From contig NC_092568.1 of assembly GCF_037975245.1 (NCBI RefSeq), forward strand, positions 3,496,001 to 3,560,000: DNA of 64,000 nucleotides. The letters run 5' to 3'. Shown here piece after piece: positions 11,130 through 21,500 of the stretch. A model generated the notes under the pieces. That model ran no database searches, was not told where the DNA came from, and saw only the letters and a list, made by a program, of their open reading frames with translations. The DNA comes from Apostichopus japonicus. Its lineage: Eukaryota > Echinodermata > Holothuroidea > Aspidochirotida > Stichopodidae. A program made the position numbers and the translations under genes. Numbering within the stretch: position 1 is the stretch's first letter; every line of letters starts with the position of its first letter.

Positions 11130-12640
11130 GTTAATGACCACAGCTTGAAGAAATTTCTATGAGGCTAAATACCCAGCCGCATCTAATATATTTGTTCACA
11201 TTGAAAAATACATTTTCCATCAGCACATTTGCACACGCATGTATATTGTTTTTGAGGGGGGAGGGTGTTCCCAGAGCCCGTAGCTCTCTGATACTTGGCG
11301 GTATCACGCCAAATAATACATCATATGAAAGGTAATTACTCTATTAATTAGTGACATAAGTTTGAAGAAATTTCTATGAGGCTATATACCCAGCCGCACC
11401 TAATATATATGTTCATATTGAAAAATACTTTTTTCCATCAGCACATTTGCACACGATTGTATATTGTTTTTGAGAGGTGGGGGGAGGGGTATTTCCAGAG
11501 CCCGTTGCTTTCTCATACTTAGCGGTATCACGCCAAATAATACATCATATGAAAGGTAAATATTGTACTAATTAGTGACATAAATTTGAAGACATTTCAA
11601 TGAGATTAAACACCCAGCCGCACCTAATGTATTTTTTTCATATTGAAAAATACATTTTCCACCAGCACATATGTATATTTTTTGAGAGGGGGGGGGGGAG
11701 GGGTATTTCCAGAGCCCGTTGCTTTCTCATACTTAGCGGTATCACGCCAAATAATACATCATATGAAAGGTAAATTTTCTATTTATTAGTGACATACGTT
11801 TGAAGAAATTTCTATGAGGCTAAATACCCAGCCGCAGCTAATATATTTTTTCATATTGAAAAATACATTTTCCATCAGCACATATGCACACGCATGTATA
11901 TTGTTTTTGAGGGGGGTATATCCAGAGCCCGTAGCTCTCTGATACTTGGCGGTATCACGCCAAATAATACATTATATGAAAGGTAATTACTCTATTAATT
12001 AGTGACATAAGTTTGAAGAAATTTCTATGAGGCTATATAACCAGCCGCACCTAATATATTTATTCATATTGAAAAATACTTTTTTCCATCAGCACATTTG
12101 CACACGATTGTATATTGTTTTTGAGAGGTGGGGGGGGGGGGGGTATTTCCAGAGCCCGTTGCTTTCTCATACTTAGCGGTATCACGCCAAATAATACATC
12201 ATATGAAAGGTAAATATTGTACTAATTAGTGACATAAGTTGGAAGACATTTCAATGAGGTTAAACACCCAGCCGCACCTAATGTATTTTTTCATATTGAA
12301 AAATACATTTTCCACCAGCACATATGTATATTTTTTGAGAGGTGGGGGGAGGGGTATTTCCAGAGCCCGTTGCTTTCTCATACTTAGCGGTATCACGCCA
12401 AATAATACATCATATGAAAGGTAATTTTTGTATCAATTAGTGACATAAGTTTGAAGAAATTTCTATGAGGCTGAATACCAAGCCGCACCTAAAACATTTT
12501 TCATATTGAAAAATATGGCACTTTCCAAAATTTCCTCTTTCTTGAGTGGAGGAGGGGGGGGGGGTATTTCCAGAGCCCGTAGCTCTATTATACTTAGCGG
12601 TATCAAGCCAAATAATACATCATGTGAAAAGGTAACACGT
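11130..12640 (-). repeat. satellite array, right arm (inverted copy of the left arm), ~215-bp unit, 7 units
   Basis: The complement of the left-arm landmark, CACGCCAAATA, recurs at about 11305, 11529, 11743, 11956, 12183, 12394 and (mutated to CAAGCC) 12604. The units carry the same blocks as the left arm on the opposite strand: TACCCAGCCGCACCTAATAT, TTCATATTGAAAAATA, AAATTTCTATGAGGCTA. Within it a three-unit block is repeated at ~651-bp spacing. Confidence 0.92.
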
Positions 12641-12794
12641 AAAATACATACAGCATAGGCTTGTTCCTATCAAAGCGTACTGGCCACGTAATCTATTATA
12701 TAAGGCCCCTATAAGCTACTGTATAATATACATGGTAAGATTAACATCTGGATACGTACTTGTTGCTCGCTTCAACGACAACAGATTCTTGAAT

Positions 12795-12828
12795 GTGAGG
12801 CTGAATGTGCGGCTCACTTGATTTTAAT
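12795..12828 (-). repeat. right terminal inverted repeat of the foldback-like element
   Basis: Its complement matches 2230-2263 at 29 of 34 positions by my count, including the perfect 20-base core. It ends exactly at the right copy of the 9-bp flanking repeat. Confidence 0.75.
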
Positions 12829-12837
12829 AGGAACTTA
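12829..12837. repeat. right flanking direct repeat (candidate 9-bp target-site duplication)
   Basis: AGGAACTTA, identical to 2221-2229 and in the same orientation. Confidence 0.7.
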
Positions 12838-15270
12838 GCCTATACAGTGTGAAGCAGAGCTATTCAAGCTAGATATACGCACTCGTTGACATTGACATTG
12901 ACAGTGTGTGGTGTGTAGGTCTATATAGTTTATTATGCCATTATTATATTACCTTAGCCTACCACGTTGGATTCGTGTGCACCATATAGACTGTAAGAGA
13001 AGAGCGATGGCGTACTTGTTTTCCACGGCGATATTTAACAAAGGTAGTTATTTTTCTGAGTCAGTATCAGGCATCTGATCATTTCAAGGTAACGAATGTG
13101 ATGAATGATTTAACTTGTATGTGTTAGTAAACTATATGATGCCATAGCCTAAGGTATATGCCAATAGAAGCCATAATTAATGAATTGGTATAATGCTTTC
13201 TATATAGAACTAATGCATAAAATTCATGTAGCTCTACAATCAGTGCAGTGCGCACTGTTTTCTCAAGAAGACCAAAAAACATTAGCAATATTGGAGACTA
13301 CGCACAGGGACGTAGCTAAGGCCATGATGATAAGGGGGGGGGGGGGGGGGTGGGTGTAGTGGCTGAAATTTCAACTGCATGGGTTTTGAAGCCAGAAAAT
13401 TCCGACTGCTGCCTTGTACCCCCCCCCCTCCCCCCCCCCCGCGCTACTCGTCAGCGATACGGTCAGTCAGAAACCCCATCTTTTGCCACTGTACTTTTGT
13501 TCCGAACTTTGGCGATACATTTGCACCCCCTGGCCCTCACTTCACAAACCTATTAATCGCAAATAAGCAACCGAGTATAAGTTATCTGTTTGAAGGCTAC
13601 ATAGACTACTAACTACAAAACCTATGTTACTGCAACAAATTATATTCGACGACATAGTGAATTACCAAAAAATAACAATCTGCCTATCATCTTCGTCAAG
13701 GACCAATATAGGTCTTAGAAATTAGTATAATTAAAAACATACTGTAAAAACATACATTTTTCAGTAGTTGCGGTTCTCACGCAGGCCTTCATATTAATTC
13801 GATATGGACAAATTCGGTGGTGATATACTCCAACCCGTATTAACTAATAAACTGATAGTTAAGTATGCTCTAAGATGAATAGACAAAGTTCGCAGATAAA
13901 ACAACTACAACCGTGACTTAAACTAGTAGTGTTTTCTTGGCAGCCATATGCATATAAAATAGCTGTAAAGCTGTAAATTTTAGTCAGTCTAACTCTGCCA
14001 ATGCGAAACCGTAGCCGGGAAATATTCCTAGGGCGGGGAGGAAATATCCCTAGGGCGGGGAGGAACATATACTAAGTATCGCCCACGTGTTACATACACC
14101 AAATTATTTACCCACTATTTTTTAAAGAAAGTGCAACCCTCGATGGTGGTAAAATCGAGAGGTTTCTCAACATTATGGATTTCTCGGCCACTGTACAATT
14201 GAGATAATCAGTTGTAACTAGTTAAACCTCGCCTAGGGCCCAATGGAAGTTGGAAAGCCGATACTTTGAAGAATATAGTTCGTACAACAAACCAGAATGC
14301 AAAATGCATTGAGGTTTCGATGACTTCAGTGCAATAGACTTCTGGTCGTTAGTACTAGCGTTTTCAATAGAAATGGCACAATTTTTTTGATACAATAACA
14401 CTACAATGGCATGACAAACACAGGCCAGTATACTGTACTTGGCTATACACACCTCCACCAAAAACAATAGGGGTATTGTTCTTAACGTTATGAATCCACA
14501 CACCAAGTGTTATAGGTATCCACGGTTCCCATCGTTAGATATCATGTAAAAGGTGTTTCAGAGTTTGACCTCTGGTGACCTCTACGGAGATTTGACCTCC
14601 AAGGCAACAGGATTCTTGTACACAATAGAGCAAATCCATATACCATGTATGAGAAGTATCCATGATTTCTACCATGAGAAATCATGTTGTGAGGGTTTTC
14701 AGGCCTCGACAAATAATTTTTTAAAGTACTCGCTATTTGGCGACCGTGACTCAAATTCTACTCGCCAAATTTCACTCGCCACTAGGCCTATAATTGCTGC
14801 TCAAGTCTCCATGGTACAGATCTTCAACATCAATACTTTAGGTAAAAAAAGATTAGGCGCTAAGGCAGATGCATGGTGGTATGTAATTGTACATTGGAAA
14901 ATTGTGTTTCAGTACAGTATGAAGTGTATTCTTTTTCCAACAAAAGGAAGTGATGAACAAAGTAAAACAGGACGCAGAATCATAAATAAGCAGCTATGCC
15001 TACTGTAGTGTCTCAAACAATTAAAATATGCTGAAACTGGTGGAAACTACTACACAAATTGAATCAACAGCCGATCCAGACAAAAGCTTGTGAACTCATT
15101 GCCAAACTAAGACCACAATTAAAAATAGAACATCTGTAAAAAATACCTACAAAGATAGCTTGGCTTCTGTTACATTAGGGCTACTCTATATCTCACTAGG
15201 CATATACTATACAGAAACTAGGTGTACGGGTATATGGTTGGCCACAGTGGACAAAATTCGGGAATTTATG
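12838..15270. other. no gene recognised; intergenic region upstream of the Ig-family gene
   Basis: Contains G- and C-runs (13335-13351, 13419-13440) and two tandem copies of a phrase around CCTAGGGCGGGGAGGAA (about 14028-14064). A 151-codon open frame at 14553-15008 shows no recognisable domain. No convincing exon was seen. Confidence 0.45.
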
Positions 15271-15330
15271 CCGACATATGTTCGATTTAATGCTGACATT
15301 AATGATTCTGAGCCAATCAGGAGGCAGTTT

Positions 15331-15368
15331 TATATGTCTACATAAAATCGATTTTATGTAGACATATA
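15331..15368. repeat. perfect 38-bp palindrome
   Basis: The two 19-base halves are exact complements, centred at AATCGATT (about 15346-15353). It lies about 75 bp upstream of the candidate TATA box of the Ig-family gene and runs straight into the 22-bp tandem repeats. Confidence 0.95.
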
Positions 15369-15449
15369 TTCGATTTAAAGCTAACATATATTCGATTTAA
15401 TGGTGAGATATATTCGATTTAATGGTGAGATATATTCGATATATATAAA
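15362..15449 (+). promoter_or_regulatory. 22-bp tandem repeats running into a TATA box (candidate promoter of the Ig-family gene)
   Basis: Four successive 22-bp units contain ATATATTCGAT. The last one merges into TATATAAA at 15442-15449. The coding start of the Ig-family gene is 75 bp downstream of the box, so transcription would begin near 15470. A related single unit (CATATGTTCGATTTAATG) lies at about 15277. The TATA box is a sequence match; use in vivo is inferred. Confidence 0.5.
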
Positions 15450-15523
15450 CAAAGTTGAGACACTTTCTTATCTGAAAATGTTAATTTATTTCAGAATGTT
15501 GTGATCGCAAGTCCTCAACTGCT

Positions 15524-18500
15524 ATGAAGATACCATTCTTCTTGACAATCCTTTCACATATACTGGCTCAATCAGGTAGGTATTATCTATTATCTATCCA
15601 TCTGTCCGCCGTGTGTATGTTTAGCTACAACGCGTACTAAACACCGCCGCACGTCTCGTTACTAGAACTCGGAAATATTAACACATTACCCCTACCATGA
15701 TCGAACTCCACTGGCTCCCGATACGTGAACGATTCAACTACAAACTACTTCTGATGGTGTTCAAATGTATGCACAATGTAGGACCAAGCTACCTCACCAA
15801 CTTGTTTCAGCTCCGACCATCATCCACACGCTCATTTCGCTCTAATTCATCGCTGATGTTACTCATCCCTAGAGTAAAAACACAGACTTACGGCTTGAGA
15901 ACGTTCGCATCCAGTGCACCTTGCCTCTGGAACTCACTTCCTGAACATGTTAAAATGTGCAATACTGTGAACGGATTAAAAACAGCTCTCAATACATACT
16001 TTTTCACCAAAGCATATATGTTATAATTGTTATTATTATGTTAAGCACTACAAGAATTATTTCATAGATTGTTTGGCGCTATATAAAAATTATGTATTAT
16101 TATTATTGTATTCTTTTGGCTGTCAGCATGCGAGATCTACTCTGTCAAGTTTTCATATGTGCAGTCTATAGACAATTAAACACATCGTACTTTCAAAGCT
16201 GCCGATTTGCAAATTGCTCATTAGATTCGAGTACGGTCCGAGTCAGAGAGCAGCTTGTCCAAAATTAATGGGTTCAAACTGGTCGGAGTCAAAAAGGATC
16301 GGGAGTGCAGACCTTCACGAGGTTATGTCAAAGTCTGAGCTATATGGACTTAGAAGACTGTTTACAGTCGAAAGTTAACTTTTCAGGACCATCTCTGCCC
16401 AGAACTATTCTTATGTCATATATGATATATGCTATATTCTTCAGTGAAACAAAGTGAGGCATCCTTTCCTTTTTGTTACCCATGCAGGTATAGCCTAATA
16501 ATCAGCAAGAAATAAGGCTTGAAAGTAAACCAATTAATAGCTTTTCAAAACTTTTTAAGAATTGTTTCTCATATTTTTTCAAAGGTATTATAGCTACCAC
16601 CAATGACTTCCTTAATTCATAAGCATAATTCATAATGTGAGTGTGTGTTTATGATTGCAAGTTTAAGGTAGTCATTTTATCCCATCGTAAGTGATTTGTA
16701 CGGAACGTCAGGTTACTGAGGTCAGGTGTTTTACTTGCCTACAATCGTTTCTTTACAGAAAGCAGCGTTCTTTTGTGTAACCCGCAACAATATGTACACA
16801 TTCATCAACAAGGAACGATTTACTGCAGCGTGTCTGAGCCTATATACGGCTTCTACTGGTATTTTGAAGATAACCCACAATCCATAATAACAATGTTGGA
16901 AGACAGTCAGGCCGGGCCTAGGAGTAATACATTAAAGATTGCTCGCAATGGATCTCTGATATTCAGCAACGTTTCCCTGAGTGACGAAGGACAGTTTAGA
17001 GTCGATGCTATTCTTGACGCTGGTGGCGATGTATCCGCCTACATTGATCTTGTTGTAATAGGTAAGTAATGTATACAGGCTATACTGTTATAGAGAAATA
17101 TGTCTAAGCAGATGCGAAAGTACCCCACCCAAACTTGAGTTTATAATTACCCTTTCATTGTTTCCATTTGACATGAAGTCGTTTTAAGGAATAGTCCATC
17201 TGTTTCTTAGCTTAATGCTTTGCCAAAGGACCGTCATTGCCAACTGCCAAACATTAAAGGAAGGTTTCCAAAGTTTTAATTCCGATTCGGTACTCCATAT
17301 TGATTACGTTGTAAATCATTTAGGTACTTGTGTGCTGTTGGAATATGTTTTGAAAAGAAAGTCGATGAATCCAGTTCCCTGTGTTACGTTGGAATGCGAG
17401 AGGTCTCGATAACTAATTTTTAACTAGACACAAGCCTGGGTTCGTTTTTGAGAGGAACACAGACAAAATGACGAGTTTAGAGAATTTAAATGAGAACGTA
17501 AACTATATTGAACAATGGAGTTTGAACTAACAACAACAAATGGTAATTACAAATATTCGCAAAGTGCCCTTTGATGTCGGTGCCCCCCAGATTAAAAGTG
17601 CTTCCGCCGCCCTTATATTCGTGGTTTCATTCAAATATACATGGTATGAACTTAAAACTGTCCTGATTTTAATTCGAATACATCCTCGTATTAATTCGAA
17701 TGTCAACGTATATTAAATCTTGAGATGACAAGAAGGCTTTGTAATACCATCTTAACTAATGTTAGTATTAGTTAATCCATGATCATTGAAGATTAGGAAG
17801 TCCACTTTTAATATAGGTGGAGTCAGGCCGAAGTTTGAACACAGACTTGTATAGCTGCAAGGAGCATGTTTGGATTTCAAGCGGCAAGGATGGAGGCTTT
17901 TAGGTGATAAGAAGGGTTGTCTTTGCTCTTCCTAAACAACATATTTGTAAGTGCTCATGTTGCCCTCGTTTAAATTACTTTAAAAAAATGCCCGATCAAA
18001 GACCACCCTTTTTATCACCTAAAGGTCTCCATCCTTGACGCCAGAAATCCAAACTTGCTCCTTGCAGCTATACAAATTCCGTAGTTCCAAAGTTGGTGGG
18101 GAGGTACCCCAGGGTAAAAACCGGAGCCAATGATCATAACGACAAATTGAGTGAAAATCGATATATTTGTTGCTGTTGCTATAACTCAAAGGAAAAACAT
18201 TGAATTGACAATGCACTTTCAGGTAGCATGGTAAGTCAAGTTCTACCAAGATATGTGGTTACCATGGGAGCCGAGATAAGACGTCACGTGGTTAAAGGCC
18301 AAAGGTAGTATAATGAGTGGAATTTTGTGTCCAAGACTCATCCTAAACGGCTGGGCCGATTCTCTTCACATATAGTGGGAAGGTATACTCAGTACTTGAA
18401 CCTTTTTGTCTCGCAGGCCCCAGGAACCAAAGGTCAAAGGTGATATTCAGTGAAATCGTCTTCTGAAAAAGTTGTGTTATACTAATTAACTCCAAGGGGA

Positions 18501-21500
18501 ACATTTAATTAACATGGAACCTTCAGCGGTGAATTTGTTCATTTGATATCAGGGTTTGCTGGCGATGAGATATGCAACTCCGTGGATTGCTCTCTTGTTT
18601 GTATTAAGTAATGCTAGTGGAGTTAGAATGGGAAAAGGGCGGGATTGGATACGTGTTCCAGTAATACCAAGTATCAAAGATTGCTTTATGGGCATAACCA
18701 TGAGACATGACCTTTAAAGAACTTCTCTTCTGTCTTTTAGATGAGAACTAGGAGGCAACCCAAACATAGATGAGATCTGAAGAAGCTATTTCGGAATTGT
18801 ATATTTATATAAATATAAAAGTCAAGGGTGAATGTGAGATGTTTAAATATGGGAGAGTGAATTTATCCAAACGTGTTACTATTGGCAACAGGGTCTCCCT
18901 GATTTAAATTTATTTTCAAAATCCTTCCCTCCATCGATGAAGTAAACTAAGCTTTCCGGTTATCAGTAATCACAGACTAATACCCATCTTCTTCAGGTTA
19001 AAGAAATTATTTCTGTCATGAGATTCAAATAGATACTCGCTTATCCGCGTGTATACTTCGACTTAATAATTTAATAATATATTCGATATAAAACTAGTTT
19101 AAATTCATACGAATGCGATTGGCTGTTTTAATACGCGTAGGAAGCTCCACTTCAGCTATACCGGGTATGCTGCCCTCGCAGACGCGTCTAGATATGCGAC
19201 ACTAGACAGCTAGCTAACCAGCGAAATGACGAGAAAAAGACAGGAGTACGGTTCTGTAAACTGTATTGAGATTCCTCACTCATGTTATCGCGGTAAAACT
19301 GAAATAAAAGGATATGATAAACTTGAATAATAATGATGCTAAATACAACACTATGAATGTTTTAAATGAAAGATTATAACGGTGAACTTCGAACTTGCCA
19401 TAGGCCAAATGAAGCTCACCACAGTACAATATTCTACACTGAATAACTATAATGTGATGAGAGTCGAATAACTCTGGAGTTTAATTAATTCTCTTAACTT
19501 GTCTTAAGAAGAATAATTAATGAAGTTTACTAAAGAACAAATAGAGTATCAAATGAGCAAAAACTATTATGATTAATTAGTAACATCAATCCATCTCAAC
19601 GAACGGCAATTACGTAACGTAAGTAATACGCAACTCTGATAGGAACATGAATATGTAAGCAAACACATAGTAGAACAGGGGTAAGGTAATTGAAACCCAA
19701 GTGTAACTAAATAAATATTAACTTAATCAAGTCACAAGTAAATATATATATAGTTATGGAGTCGCCCATATTTAATAAACAACAAAATATGTGCAAACCT
19801 GCAATCGAGGTAAATACTTCTTAATTGGAAAACAAATACATTAATTATGTCTAATTAACAATCTCAATAAACTGACATGTGCATGGTAAGCAAGGTAGTA
19901 CAATAATTAACCTAACAAATAAGACAAAGAGAAAACTTACAGATTATAATTGAGCCAGGTCGAAAACGTTAGCTAATGAAACTGTGTACGATATGTAAGG
20001 CGGATGCGGTTTTGCCTACTATAATGCTGAAAACAGAATGATGTCTATAATGAAAAGCAACACAGGTCTCTGAGAAAAGAAATAAGTGTGAATCTCCCAT
20101 TACCCAGAGACCCTCCTCATGTGTGGTCAGGGAGAAAGTTTAACAACAACTCTTCCATCCTGACTTGCCCCCTGCTGACCTATCATAACAGAGCTGTGCT
20201 ATGAAGTTACAGATAGCTCAAACTGATCTGACCAAAGAGCAGGCAGCAGAGCGAAAGATAAGAAGAGTCACAGGTGGCCTGCTTAATGAAGTATAAACAA
20301 TAACATGTGTAGTACAGTGTAAACTGAATCCCTGTGAAAATGAATAAGTACTGAAAACAGGACTACCTGCCCGATAGGCGATAAAAAAAAAAACATTTAC
20401 TTGAATGGCAGAATACCGGGCCAGTATCGGGTTGACGCTATCTTAAATACTGGTGGCGATGTATCCACCTTCATATATGTACTTGTCGTAGGTTAGTACT
20501 TCTATGTTGATGATGCATATCAGGCTCATAAGCAGGAGGGGGGGGGGGGGGAGTGGTCCGGACGAACTCCCATGCAGCATCCATGATCCGCTTCGGATAG
20601 GATTTTGTAGTTGCGTGATAAGACTATTTGGGGTTTTAATAACAAAGAAAGACTTTCATCACTAGCGCCGCTACACATTCATTATTATAGTCCACTACTG
20701 CTTGGATACAAGGTAGTTGACGTGTTTGCAGTACAGCAACCAAGGAGGATGGACCTGCAGAGTGTCATATTCAGATCGACTATGTTAAACCTTTATATTA
20801 TATAAAATACTGCCGAGTACTTGCCACGGGGGGGGGGGGGTGGGGGTACGATTGGATATGTCCTTCCGTTAATCCGCGACTGGTTCTTTACCTTTGCAGC
20901 TCTTGGATTCTTTCTATTCATGCGATATTCCTTCTAGGTCTCTATATCGAAACGGCTTTTTCTCTATAATTTTGGTAAAATCCATAAAATTGTGAAATAT
21001 TTTTTTTTTGGGGGGGGGGGCAAGAAGGAAGGCTTTTCCAGACCCGTGCCCACAGGAGTTAGTAATTAAAATGGTCCACTTTTCATTGTAAAAGCTGCAC
21101 GAGGGCCTGAATATATTGTGACAATGGACGTGCCATTCACACTCTCGTGTGAGACTTTGTACCTTAATTGCAAACCTGGGTATACCAAACACAATGTTGT
21201 GCATGTCGAAATATGTGATTTTGGAACTATGGGAGTCAACGAAATACAGGGAACAACAAAATCACAGACAGATGATTACATAAGAGAAAGTTGTTATTTT
21301 TTATCACACGTCATATTTTACTCACAACTAAAGTGAGAATGCTTAATAAAAGAAAAGAAATTGGAAGAATGCAATTAGATGTTTATAAATACGTTATGTA
21401 AAAGAAATCACGTTAAGTCAGAAACAATAAGCAACATGTTACAAACAAAATACTAAAATTTTTACTATATGTTTGAACAGCTAAACGATCAGTTTAAAAA

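Larger units (their letters stand above)
2230..12828. mobile_element. candidate 10.6-kb foldback-like DNA transposon with satellite arms and a Ulp1 protease sequence
   Basis: The outer ends form an inverted repeat: 34 bp (2230-2263 versus the complement of 12795-12828) with 29 matches by my count, including the perfect core AGTGAGCCGCACATTCAGCC. Both ends stop exactly at a 9-bp direct repeat. Inside each end lies an array of the same ~207-bp tandem repeat, in opposite orientation on the two sides. The interior contains a Ulp1/SENP-type (C48) protease frame at 6395-6895, but also nested debris: a LINE tail and G-rich repeat copies. Tandem-repeat inverted arms are known from Drosophila FB and sea urchin TU elements. 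Target duplications of about 9 bp are typical of Mutator-like elements, some of which carry Ulp1-like genes. No transposase was recognised, so the element may be non-autonomous, decayed or intron-split. Superfamily assignment is inference. Confidence 0.65.

Noticed and set aside
14553-15008. 151-codon plus-strand ORF
   Set aside because: No domain recognised. The DNA (GACCTCTGGTGACCTCTACG...) looks like an interspersed repeat rather than a gene.
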